A stretch of DNA of 20,816 nt from JAFCDQ01 sp964571335 (GTDB taxonomy: Archaea; Nanobdellota; Nanobdellia; Woesearchaeales; ARS49). The number at the start of each line of letters is the position of its first letter. Positions within the stretch are counted from its first letter, which is position 1. The translations under genes and the position numbers were made by a program. Below the pieces are notes generated by a model. That model saw only the letters and a program-made list of their open reading frames with translations, made no database searches and was not told the DNA's origin. The DNA is taken from NCBI GenBank assembly GCA_964571335.1, contig CAZNAM010000009.1, positions 1 to 20,816 of the forward strand. Direction: 5' to 3'. Below are positions 1 through 6,251 of this stretch, piece after piece.

Positions 1-396
1 ATGATAAATTTAGGACCACAAGTACCAGGAGCTGCAACAACAATAACATACACTGTACTTTCCAGAAGACTTTCTGAAGGAGGAGCAAATGTTGTAGTGC
101 AATCATCAATAACTGGAAATGATCCAATAGAACAAAGGATAATCAATACAGGAGCCTGTCCATTAACACCAGATTATAACTATCAATGCATGAGCTTAAG
201 AAGAGGAAGCTTGTTTAGCTTGGATGATAGAGAACATGGTGGAAATATATATGTGCAAGATGGAGAAATAAGTTCAAAAGTTACTGTTGGAACAACTCCA
301 AGTGCAGGACAAGCATATTTACCTTCAACAGGAACAAAAAGTGGAGGAACAAATATTGTCTTGACATTTGAAGGACAGAAATTAAGAGGAGATTAA
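1..396 (+). CDS. C-terminal part of a probable exported or surface protein (partial)
   Basis: The reading frame is open at the left edge, and its first codon in the window happens to be ATG. I read it as the C-terminal 131 residues of a longer protein, because there is no visible upstream sequence to support a start and the piece has no signal peptide. It is rich in Gly, Thr, Ser and Val with alternating hydrophobic residues, which suggests beta-sandwich structure. It has two cysteines (C53 and C63 of the visible part) that could form a disulfide outside the cell. No domain is recognised. It ends at TAA 394-396 and is followed by a T-rich stretch that looks like an archaeal terminator. The facing gene on the other strand ends 24 bp away. 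Function unknown; the exported location is inferred from composition only. Confidence 0.6.
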   Translation: MINLGPQVPGAATTITYTVLSRRLSEGGANVVVQSSITGNDPIEQRIINTGACPLTPDYNYQCMSLRRGSLFSLDDREHGGNIYVQDGEISSKVTVGTTPSAGQAYLPSTGTKSGGTNIVLTFEGQKLRGD

Positions 397-404
397 AAAA
401 ATAA

Positions 405-418
405 TTTTTTTTTCTTTT
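405..418 (+). terminator. T-rich terminator between convergent genes
   Basis: Nine T, one C and four T follow the stop codon of the first gene. An A-run at 395-400 gives a six-T run on the minus strand just after the end of the facing gene. Intrinsic archaeal termination uses oligo-T tracts without needing a hairpin, so this short spacer probably stops transcription from both sides. Confidence 0.5.
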
Positions 419-419
419 A

Positions 420-1061
420 TCAAGCAAATTTAGGTTTTAAAACAGATTTTTTCATGTTTTCTTTTAATAATTCAAATAATTTCATTAAACGTGATTCTTC
501 ATCTTCACAAGGAATATTTTCATCCCGTAAATCCCTTAAACTCAACCAACCATTTTCATCATCATGCATATATTGTAAAAAAATCACAGGAATATTAACA
601 TAACTCTGTTCATTAAAATCAAATTTCTTTTTTAGATGACTATAATTTTTAGAATTTCCAACTCTCCAAGAAGCAGTCCTTTTATTCACATCATCTTTAA
701 CAGAAAAATATGGAAAGAATCGTCTGCAATCTAGTTCCATCAGAGCAATATTTTCTAAAGAACCAATAGTACATTTTTGTAATGTTTTAATATAGTCTTT
801 TTCCCACATTACTTTATCAAGATACTTAAAATCTTCATCAGTTTCAGGAATTTTTTTAATTTTAAGATTATCTAAAATAACAATTCCTGATTTAAAACCC
901 TCATCTTTTTTCTTAGGAGGATTTTCCTTAAAAGAAGAAACCATATCATACAAAGAACTTGCATAATAAACATCTAATTGAATCAATTTTCCAATTTTAA
1001 AAATAATTTTATTAATAATTGTTAAATCCTGTTTTAAATATTCTTCAGATAAATTAATCAT
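420..1061 (-). CDS. Hypothetical protein, 213 residues
   Basis: I do not recognise this protein. It is soluble by appearance, with no signal peptide or membrane segment, and is rich in Lys, Glu, Asp and aromatic residues. A central stretch (about residues 105-135) contains LMELDCRRFFPYFSV and RTASWRVGNSK, which look like a folded alpha/beta core rather than low complexity. The ATG start at 1061 is supported by a TATA-like sequence centred about 26 bp upstream (1083-1092), the spacing expected for a leaderless archaeal mRNA. It is transcribed alone, towards the partial gene at the left edge, and lies back to back with the toxin-antitoxin pair, separated by about 130 bp. A link to that pair is possible but not shown by anything in the sequence. 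Confidence 0.72.
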   Translation of the reverse strand: MINLSEEYLKQDLTIINKIIFKIGKLIQLDVYYASSLYDMVSSFKENPPKKKDEGFKSGIVILDNLKIKKIPETDEDFKYLDKVMWEKDYIKTLQKCTIGSLENIALMELDCRRFFPYFSVKDDVNKRTASWRVGNSKNYSHLKKKFDFNEQSYVNIPVIFLQYMHDDENGWLSLRDLRDENIPCEDEESRLMKLFELLKENMKKSVLKPKFA

Positions 1062-1082
1062 ATTTTAACAAAAGAAGAAAGA

Positions 1083-1092
1083 ATATTTAAAG
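1083..1092 (-). promoter_or_regulatory. TATA box for the 213-residue gene
   Basis: On the minus strand the sequence reads CTTTAAATAT, centred about 26 bp upstream of the ATG at 1061. This is the canonical archaeal spacing for a transcript starting at or next to the start codon. Confidence 0.5.
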
Positions 1093-1147
1093 ATTTATAT
1101 AATGAAGAATGTTATTTATCAACTAAAAACCCTAAATAATAGAAATA

Positions 1148-1155
1148 TTTATATA
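1148..1155 (+). promoter_or_regulatory. TATA box of the toxin-antitoxin operon
   Basis: TTTATATA lies about 39 bp upstream of the antitoxin ATG, placing transcription start near 1178 with a leader of roughly a dozen bases. It touches the left arm of the palindrome at 1153-1173, so a protein bound there would compete with TBP/TFB or block RNA polymerase. Confidence 0.5.
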
Positions 1156-1173
1156 TTAATACCGTATTAATAT
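1153..1173 (+). promoter_or_regulatory. Perfect 21-bp palindromic operator upstream of the toxin-antitoxin genes
   Basis: ATATTAATAC (1153-1162), a single C (1163) and GTATTAATAT (1164-1173) form a perfect inverted repeat of 10-bp arms. A further copy of one arm matching 8 of 10 positions (ATATTAATGT, 1175-1184) follows, then a shorter ATATTATG at the start codon. Placed between the TATA box and the antitoxin gene, this is the expected layout of an autoregulatory operator for a type II toxin-antitoxin operon. Binding by the antitoxin or the complex is inference. Confidence 0.7.
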
Positions 1174-1190
1174 GATATTAATGTGATATT

Positions 1191-1430
1191 ATGGTACAAG
1201 CAATAATAAATATTGAAGATCAAACTAACAGAGTTTTAAATATTCTTAAAGCCAAATATGATTTGAAAGATAAAAGCCAAGCTATTGATTTGATGGCTCA
1301 ACAATATGAAAAAACAATATTAGAACCTGAATTAAAACCTGAATATGTTAAGAAAGCTAAAAAAATTATGAAACAAAAAAAGATTCATGTTGGTACTGTT
1401 AAAAATTTAAAAAAGAGATTGAACTTATAA
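1191..1430 (+). CDS. Antitoxin of a type II toxin-antitoxin pair (RelB/DUF2683-like)
   Basis: This 79-residue protein has a short beta-rich N-terminus (VQAIINIEDQTNRVLNILK) followed by helices containing KSQAIDLMAQQYE, the pattern of small ribbon-helix-helix antitoxins. It resembles the archaeal DUF2683/RelB-like antitoxins found next to RelE toxins. The N-terminal strand would pair in a dimer to contact DNA, and the basic C-terminus (KKAKKIMKQKK) would wrap the toxin. Its stop codon is one base before the toxin's ATG, so the two are co-translated with the antitoxin first. The perfect palindrome immediately upstream suggests autorepression. The role rests on size, gene order and fold pattern; the exact antitoxin family is less sure. 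Confidence 0.8.
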   Translation: MVQAIINIEDQTNRVLNILKAKYDLKDKSQAIDLMAQQYEKTILEPELKPEYVKKAKKIMKQKKIHVGTVKNLKKRLNL

Positions 1431-1431
1431 A

Positions 1432-1695
1432 ATGTATTCTTTAAAGATTGATGAAGAACTAATAAAAAAATTAAATAAACTTAAAAAGAAGAATAAAAAA
1501 CAGATTGAAATAATTCTTAAGAAAACAGATGAAATACTTGAAGATCCAAATAGATTTAAGAACTTAAGAGCACCTTTAAACATGTGGAAAAGGGTTCATA
1601 TTGATAAACATTTTGTTTTAACTTTTTCAGTAGATGAAAATAACAAAATAGTAACATTAGAGGATTATGACCATCACGATAATATCTACAAATAA
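1432..1695 (+). CDS. RelE/ParE-superfamily toxin, probable ribosome-dependent mRNA endonuclease
   Basis: This 87-residue basic protein has the RelE/ParE layout: an N-terminal strand, two Lys-rich helices (about residues 8-37, with KLNKLKKKNKK), then a curved sheet. The C-terminal part contains NLRAPLNMWKRVHIDKHFVL, and the protein ends with DYDHHDNIYK. The arginine in the WKR segment (R54), H60 and the terminal DHHD-x-IY motif are typical of archaeal RelE relatives, where basic and His/Tyr residues act in cleavage of mRNA in the ribosomal A site. It lies 1 bp after the antitoxin gene and must share its transcript. It appears intact. RelE-type cleavage rather than ParE-type gyrase inhibition is inferred from sequence resemblance, not proved. 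Confidence 0.83.
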   Translation: MYSLKIDEELIKKLNKLKKKNKKQIEIILKKTDEILEDPNRFKNLRAPLNMWKRVHIDKHFVLTFSVDENNKIVTLEDYDHHDNIYK

Positions 1696-1702
1696 CTTAA
1701 AA

Positions 1703-2953
1703 TTATTTCTTGATTTCTCCATAACCAATAAGTCTCCATCTCTGACCAACTCTTCTGGAAAGAGCAACTCTGCTTCCTTCATCTGCACAAACAGGTCGTT
1801 TCAATGTGCATTTAATCATATTTTTGCTTAATTCCTGCACTATTCCAACAGTTGCAGCAGAATTAACATTCATCATAAGAATCTCTCCTTTTTTGATTGG
1901 CTCAACAACAAGCTTGTCTTTAGCACCAACAATCCTCTCAAGAAGTTTTGTCTGCAACGAAAATTCATGCCAGACTGCAGGCATCTTTCCTTTAATTCCA
2001 ACAACACTGCCGACGAGCTTATCTGATTTAACAACATAAGGATCTAATTCTGTAAGAATTGCCATGCTTCCACCAGGAGTTATCTCTTTCAAACTTATTC
2101 CTCCTGCAATAATATTCTTTATTTTTGTAAAAATAGGATTCCAAACTTTTGTTTTCTTGTCTTCTTCTTCATAACCTGGAAGTATCTCAATCTCATCACC
2201 AACTTTAAGAGTTCCCTGCTTAAGAGAACCTCCAAGAATACCTCCTGTAAGTTTATCAGGAACAAAACCTGGTTTGTTAATATCAAAACTTCTTGCAACA
2301 CACATAAAGGGATCTTTAGATTTATCTTTTTTAGGGGTGGGCATTTTTTCCTGAATTGTTTTGATTAGAACATCCATATTTACTCCATGCAAAGCACTCA
2401 TAGGAATTACAGGAGCATCTTTGAATTTTGTTGTAGAAAGAAATTCTTTAATATCATTATAATTTTTCCCAGCAATTTCTTCAGTAACTAAATCAACTTT
2501 ATTCTGCACAACAATGAGATTTTTTACTCCGCTCATCTCTAATGCCATGACGTGTTCTCTTGTTTGAGGCTGAGGGCAAGCTTCTCTTGCAGAAATTAAT
2601 AAAATAGCACCATCCATTATATTTGCTCCACATAACATGGTTGCCATAAGACTTTCGTGACCAGGAGCATCAACTAAACTTATTTTTCTTAAAAATTCAG
2701 TATCAGAACCGCATATAGGACATTTATCTGTTACACAATAACCATCAGAATCTTTACATTTCTTGCATTTAAAGAAAGAAACATCAGCATAACCTAATCT
2801 TATTGTAATTCCTCTTTTAATCTCTTCACTATGCGTATCCGCCCATTTACCGCTTAAAGATTTAACTAATGTTGTTTTTCCATGGTCAACATGACCAATC
2901 ATGCCAACATTAATTTCTGGCTGAACATCATCTATTTTAGGTTTTTTAGGCAT
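1703..2953 (-). CDS. eif2g: Translation initiation factor aIF2, gamma subunit (GTPase)
   Basis: aIF2 gamma binds GTP and initiator Met-tRNA and delivers it to the small ribosomal subunit. At 416 residues it has the full family length. G1 is GHVDHGKTT (20-28), G3 is DAPGH (95-99) and G4 is NKVD (151-154). A zinc knuckle characteristic of aIF2/eIF2 gamma is inserted in the G domain, with CxxC pairs at C63/C66 and C78/C81. Two beta-barrel domains follow, containing the RSFDINKPG segment (about 220) and ending with GQRWRLIGYGEI. Start: ATG 2953 has a TATA-like box centred 26 bp upstream, implying a leaderless transcript. The neighbours give no operon context; the toxin gene converges on its 3' end with a 7-bp gap. 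The alpha and beta subunits are not in the window. Confidence 0.98.
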   Translation of the reverse strand: MPKKPKIDDVQPEINVGMIGHVDHGKTTLVKSLSGKWADTHSEEIKRGITIRLGYADVSFFKCKKCKDSDGYCVTDKCPICGSDTEFLRKISLVDAPGHESLMATMLCGANIMDGAILLISAREACPQPQTREHVMALEMSGVKNLIVVQNKVDLVTEEIAGKNYNDIKEFLSTTKFKDAPVIPMSALHGVNMDVLIKTIQEKMPTPKKDKSKDPFMCVARSFDINKPGFVPDKLTGGILGGSLKQGTLKVGDEIEILPGYEEEDKKTKVWNPIFTKIKNIIAGGISLKEITPGGSMAILTELDPYVVKSDKLVGSVVGIKGKMPAVWHEFSLQTKLLERIVGAKDKLVVEPIKKGEILMMNVNSAATVGIVQELSKNMIKCTLKRPVCADEGSRVALSRRVGQRWRLIGYGEIKK

Positions 2954-2973
2954 AAATAAGAAAAAACTAAGTT

Positions 2974-2984
2974 GATTTAAAAAG
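2974..2984 (-). promoter_or_regulatory. TATA box for aIF2 gamma
   Basis: The minus strand reads CTTTTTAAATC centred about 26 bp before the ATG at 2953. It overlaps the 3' end of the upstream paralogue gene (stop at 2987) by position only, leaving room for an independent promoter. Confidence 0.5.
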
Positions 2985-2986
2985 TT

Positions 2987-3466
2987 TTAGTTAAAACATA
3001 TCTTTTGTAAAGAATAATCGGACTTATTTTTAAAATTTTTAAAATCTTTCATGATGTCTCTAATATCTGGAAAATTTTCAATAATCTCTTCAAATTCAAA
3101 ATAGGAACAAGACATTTTATCTTTAAAATCAACATAAGAACATATTTTATCTGTCCAATAATAACAAAAAATAACTTTTGTGTTTTTAATCTTAATATCT
3201 AATAATTTTTCAACTTTATTATAAACTCCTGTTGTTTTTAAGAATTCAAATGCATCTTTTATTTGATTTTCATCAACATTTTCAGGACAAATATAATAAG
3301 ATTCACCTGTTTCAATATTGCCAACATAAGATTCTATACTGGAAGCTTTTTCTAACTTATTATTTTTAATTATAATCTTAGACTTCTTTTTACGTGCCAC
3401 CCAGCCTTTTTCTTTTAGAGAATTAAGAATATTCTCAGAAAAAAAAAGATATGTAAATGCAACCAT
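2987..3466 (-). CDS. Hypothetical protein, tandem paralogue A of an unrecognised family
   Basis: This 159-residue protein is the last of three adjacent minus-strand genes that look paralogous. Shared landmarks: EKGW (19-22) after an N-terminal helix, a YYICP strand (57-61), FL in a following helix with a Tyr soon after, and FPDIRDIMKDF near the C-terminus. I read the layout as a small alpha/beta domain with no signal peptide or membrane segment. A insertion rich in Lys (KKKSK, KNNK) separates the EKGW motif from the next strand. It has its own TATA-like box centred 27 bp before ATG 3466, so it is probably expressed separately from paralogues B and C. Function unknown. Confidence 0.72.
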   Translation of the reverse strand: MVAFTYLFFSENILNSLKEKGWVARKKKSKIIIKNNKLEKASSIESYVGNIETGESYYICPENVDENQIKDAFEFLKTTGVYNKVEKLLDIKIKNTKVIFCYYWTDKICSYVDFKDKMSCSYFEFEEIIENFPDIRDIMKDFKNFKNKSDYSLQKICFN

Positions 3467-3488
3467 GTAAAACAGATTATTATATTTA

Positions 3489-3497
3489 TTATATAAG
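3489..3497 (-). promoter_or_regulatory. TATA box for paralogue A
   Basis: The minus strand has CTTATATAATA centred about 27 bp upstream of the ATG at 3466, giving a leaderless transcript and separating this gene from paralogues B and C. Confidence 0.45.
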
Positions 3498-3521
3498 CAT
3501 TTCTTTACTCAAGAAAATAGA

Positions 3522-3986
3522 TTAAAATATCTGATCTTGATCTCCTCTTTGAATTGCTTGTTGTGTTTCAATATATAAAGGAAATTCTTTCATTATATTA
3601 TTTATGTCAGGAAAGACATTTTCAACAATATCAGATAATTCAGAAAGTGAATAAATATCATTGTTTTTATGGTGCAGAAATAATACTTCTTTGCTTGTTG
3701 TTACGAAATCAACCCATTCAATAATCTTGCTGTAAATTTCTTTAGTATGCAAAAAAGTCAATGCATCTGATAATTCATCAATTTTGTTAATTTTTGGAAA
3801 AATAAAATAAAAAGTATTTAATTCAATTTTTTCTGCAGGTTTTTCTTTAATTGATCTTAAACTAAATAATTTAGGTAAAATCAAACCACCATGACATTCA
3901 TGTATTTTCCAGCCTTTTTCATTTATTTTATCAACTATGTTTTTAGCCAGATAATCCGGTAAATAATTTATTGATACCATTTTCAC
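3522..3986 (-). CDS. Hypothetical protein, tandem paralogue B of the same family
   Basis: This 154-residue protein shares the landmarks of its neighbours: EKGW at 23-26, YFIFP at 60-64, a FLHTKEIY helix end, and VFPDINNIMKEF near the C-terminus, which closely matches FPDIRDIMKDF in paralogue A. The frame begins with GTG at 3986, directly abutting the TAA of paralogue C with no base between. An ATG two codons later (3980) is the other possible start and is preceded by a weak GTGA ribosome-binding sequence, so I favour initiation there or near it. No TATA box can be placed upstream, so B is read together with C, probably by coupled translation. Function unknown. Confidence 0.72.
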   Translation of the reverse strand: MKMVSINYLPDYLAKNIVDKINEKGWKIHECHGGLILPKLFSLRSIKEKPAEKIELNTFYFIFPKINKIDELSDALTFLHTKEIYSKIIEWVDFVTTSKEVLFLHHKNNDIYSLSELSDIVENVFPDINNIMKEFPLYIETQQAIQRGDQDQIF

Positions 3987-4346
3987 TTAGATTCCATTAA
4001 GATGAAAATCAAATATCAAGTCAGTTATATTAGATATTTTTTTAGACAATCTATATAAATCAGAAAAATAATTTAACTTTTTATCATTAGAAAAAACTTT
4101 ACCATTCGTAAATTTAAATTTTTTAAGTATATATTCAATTCCATTTTTATTTAAAAAATCAATTGAAGAATCTATGTCACATTCACCAATACCAAAAGGA
4201 AGTATCAGGTATGTTTTACCATATTCTAAAGATTTTGCAGGTTTTGAAAAATCTGTTTTGTCAACAATACACCAACCTTTTTCTGCAAAATTATTGATTA
4301 TTATTTTATTTGCACTAATATAAAGATTGATTTTTTCAGTTCCCAT
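3987..4346 (-). CDS. Hypothetical protein, tandem paralogue C of the same family
   Basis: The shortest member of the trio, 119 residues. It keeps EKGW at 22-25, YLILP at 46-50, an IDFLNKNGIEY helix, and a degenerate C-terminal ISNITDLIFDF in place of the FPDIxxIMK motif. It ends at that motif, without the tail that the other two carry. It is first in a two-gene unit with paralogue B. Its ATG at 4346 lies about 30 bp after a TTTATAAAG box, so the mRNA has at most a few bases of leader. A start eight residues or so downstream is not supported. Function unknown; the clearest statement is that it belongs to a locally duplicated family. Confidence 0.7.
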   Translation of the reverse strand: MGTEKINLYISANKIIINNFAEKGWCIVDKTDFSKPAKSLEYGKTYLILPFGIGECDIDSSIDFLNKNGIEYILKKFKFTNGKVFSNDKKLNYFSDLYRLSKKISNITDLIFDFHLNGI

Positions 4347-4370
4347 AATATTATTTACTTTCGAGTGATT

Positions 4371-4381
4371 ACTTTATAAAT
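4371..4381 (-). promoter_or_regulatory. TATA box for the paralogue C-B unit
   Basis: The minus strand reads GATTTATAAAG, centred about 30 bp before ATG 4346. It sits in the 41-bp gap after the small membrane-protein gene. Confidence 0.5.
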
Positions 4382-4387
4382 CTTTCG

Positions 4388-4621
4388 TTATTTTCGCCTT
4401 AAATCAAGAAAAACATCTTTAACAGAAAATAAAGCCCATACAAGATTTACAATAATAAAAGGGATGCTGTTCAGCATATATGCATAAATAAGCAGAAGAA
4501 TGCTTCCTAGAGCATTAAATAAATCATACTGCAAATCATCAACATCCCATTTACCAATCTGATTAAGAAGAAAAGCTATCAATAAAAAACACATCCCAAT
4601 AATTCCAATTAAAAGCTCCAT
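4388..4621 (-). CDS. Small membrane protein of the CBU_0592 type
   Basis: This 77-residue protein has three predicted hydrophobic segments (about 2-19, 37-52 and 54-68). Its motif order, LIAFLLNQIGKW, then DLFNALGSILLLIYAY, then IPFIIVNLVWALFS, matches the small CBU_0592-like membrane family that I know from many bacteria and archaea. Key Asn residues sit in the NALGS and VNLVW segments. The C-terminus is basic (DLRRK). The function of the family is not established. The ATG at 4621 is preceded by an AT-rich TATA-like stretch about 30 bp upstream, so it is probably its own transcription unit downstream of the tRNA methylthiotransferase gene. Confidence 0.75.
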   Translation of the reverse strand: MELLIGIIGMCFLLIAFLLNQIGKWDVDDLQYDLFNALGSILLLIYAYMLNSIPFIIVNLVWALFSVKDVFLDLRRK

Positions 4622-4672
4622 AAATTTAATTAAAACAAGAGAAGTATTTAATATTTTTTAATCATTAAATAA

Positions 4673-5959
4673 TTACTCATTCTTAACTTTTCCAATGAAG
4701 TGATGTGTCTTGGTTTCTATTATTTCAACATCAACATAAGAATTAAGAGGAATATCTTGTTTAATAACAATTGGTTTGTATGCAAAATTTCTTGATAGCA
4801 CAGAAAAATCTTTTCTTCTTTCATCAACTAAAACTCTGCCTTTCCAGCCTTTCCAAGAATTACTTATTTCAAGAGCAATTTTTTTGTGTAATAAAGTAAG
4901 TGCTTTGCTTCTTTTTTTCTGATCATTACTGCTTACTAGTTTTCTGTCAAAAGCAAGAGTATTTTCTCGTGGAATAAACCTTGAAATGTTTAAAACAGCT
5001 GGTTTAATTCTCTTAATTAAATTGAAACTATCTTTAAACTGTTCTTCAGTTTCTTCAGGAAAACCGACGATAATATCTGTGCTTATTGTCATTTCAGGAA
5101 TTTCTTTTTTAAATTTATAAACAATATCCTCAAAATCTTTAACATTATATCCTCTGTTCATATTTTTAAGAACAACATCATCTCCTGACTGAACAGGCAT
5201 ATGTAAAAATTTAAACATTTTTTTGTTCTTGAAAACAGGAATAAGCTTATCAATAAATTTAATGAAATATCTTGGATTACCCATGCCTAATCTTATGAAA
5301 AAATCACCCTTAATAGAACACAATTTTTCAAGTAATTCAGTAATATCTGTATTAATGTCAAGACCATAACAAGCAGTATCTTGTGCTGTCAACCAAATCT
5401 CTTTACAGCCTTCTTTAATGAAATTTTCAACATCTTTAATAATATTTTCAGGAGAAAAACTGAATAGATTTCCTTTGATTAATTTTGTAGAACAATAACT
5501 GCACATATTAAAACAACCTGTTGCAATCTGAACAATACCTATTGAAGAATTTTTTTTATTTCTAGGAAATAAAATTTTTTCACAAGTTCTTTTTTCAATA
5601 TTAATAATTTTTTTATCCTGTATTATTAATTTAATTACTTCAACAACATCAATAATATTATGAGTGCTTAAGAAAGATACAGCTTTAATTAATTTTTCAA
5701 TCTCAGAAATTATTTTAGGAGTTATACAGCCAGTTATGAGATATTTTTTCTTATCAGGATAGTTTATATTTTTTCTTAGAATCTTAATATCTTTAATTGC
5801 AGTATTTTCTCCTTTTACAGTGCATACATTTATTATCATAATATCTGCTTTTGTTTCATCAGTTATCTTATGACCTGCTTTAACTAACAAACCTCCAATT
5901 ATCTCTCCATCAGATAAATTTGCACTGCAACCAAAACTTTTTATGAATATATTAACCAT
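4673..5959 (-). CDS. tRNA t6A37 methylthiotransferase, archaeal/eukaryal MtaB (CDKAL1) type, radical SAM
   Basis: The enzyme adds a 2-methylthio group to N6-threonylcarbamoyladenosine at position 37 of tRNAs reading ANN codons. Three parts are visible. The N-terminal UPF0004 domain has cluster-binding C11 (SFGCSANLSD), C46 (NVCTVK) and C78 (ITGC). The radical SAM domain has CFNMCSYC with C149, C153 and C156. The C-terminal TRAM domain (about 370-428) would bind tRNA. The full length of 428 residues, the NVCTVKGENT sequence and PVQSGDDVVLKNMNRGY fit the archaeal/eukaryal branch (e-MtaB, CDKAL1) better than bacterial MiaB. The ATG at 5959 lies 27 bp after a TTTTATATC box, implying a leaderless mRNA. 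All catalytic cysteines are present. Confidence 0.95.
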   Translation of the reverse strand: MVNIFIKSFGCSANLSDGEIIGGLLVKAGHKITDETKADIMIINVCTVKGENTAIKDIKILRKNINYPDKKKYLITGCITPKIISEIEKLIKAVSFLSTHNIIDVVEVIKLIIQDKKIINIEKRTCEKILFPRNKKNSSIGIVQIATGCFNMCSYCSTKLIKGNLFSFSPENIIKDVENFIKEGCKEIWLTAQDTACYGLDINTDITELLEKLCSIKGDFFIRLGMGNPRYFIKFIDKLIPVFKNKKMFKFLHMPVQSGDDVVLKNMNRGYNVKDFEDIVYKFKKEIPEMTISTDIIVGFPEETEEQFKDSFNLIKRIKPAVLNISRFIPRENTLAFDRKLVSSNDQKKRSKALTLLHKKIALEISNSWKGWKGRVLVDERRKDFSVLSRNFAYKPIVIKQDIPLNSYVDVEIIETKTHHFIGKVKNE

Positions 5960-5981
5960 AAAAAAGAATTTTTAAGAATGT

Positions 5982-5990
5982 GATATAAAA
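5982..5990 (-). promoter_or_regulatory. TATA box for the tRNA methylthiotransferase
   Basis: The minus strand reads TTTTATATC, centred about 27 bp before ATG 5959. It lies between the stop of the zinc-ribbon gene (6001) and this start, so the two genes are probably transcribed separately. Confidence 0.5.
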
Positions 5991-6000
5991 CTTTTGTTAA

Positions 6001-6123
6001 TTATTGTCTTTTTCTTTCCTTTGCTCTTTCAAGGTTTATCACTCTTCTGCATTCAACACACCATTTACGCATAGGACTGTAAGAATTTATTTTACAACCA
6101 CATCTTTGACAATTTATAACCAT
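6001..6123 (-). CDS. Very small zinc-ribbon protein, 40 residues
   Basis: Reading the minus strand from ATG 6123 gives a 40-residue protein beginning MVINCQRCGCKINSYS and ending in a basic helix, ERAKERKRQ, stop TAA at 6001-6003. Four cysteines form two CxxC knuckles (C5/C8 and C22/C25, with an extra C10), which is a zinc-ribbon pattern. A TTTATAAA box at 6149-6156 lies about 29 bp upstream, matching the leaderless rule seen for its neighbours. An in-frame ATG at 6135 would add four residues (MPCK) and has a GGTG sequence just before it, so the start is not settled. The basic tail suggests nucleic-acid or ribosome binding. A plus-strand open frame over the same bases is a shadow. Function unknown. 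Confidence 0.72.
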   Translation of the reverse strand: MVINCQRCGCKINSYSPMRKWCVECRRVINLERAKERKRQ

Positions 6124-6148
6124 CTTACAAGGCATAAACACCGCCCTA

Positions 6149-6156
6149 TTTATAAA
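6149..6156 (-). promoter_or_regulatory. TATA box for the zinc-ribbon gene
   Basis: TTTATAAA is centred 29 bp before ATG 6123. A second AT-rich box at 6164-6170 could instead serve the alternative start at 6135. Confidence 0.4.
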
Positions 6157-6205
6157 CATTTCGTTTATATTCTACTGTTAAGTAATAAAGGTTTTTTGAA
6201 AAAGC

Positions 6206-6214
6206 TTTTTATAG
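6206..6214 (+). promoter_or_regulatory. TATA box and Shine-Dalgarno leader for the HPF-like gene
   Basis: TTTTTATAG is centred about 43 bp before the ATG at 6252, placing transcription start near 6234. The resulting leader contains GAGGGGG at 6239-6245, a strong Shine-Dalgarno seven bases before the start codon. This is one of the few first genes in the window with a leader. Confidence 0.55.
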
Positions 6215-6251
6215 TCTATTTTCTTTATATATTGAAAAGAGGGGGTAATAA

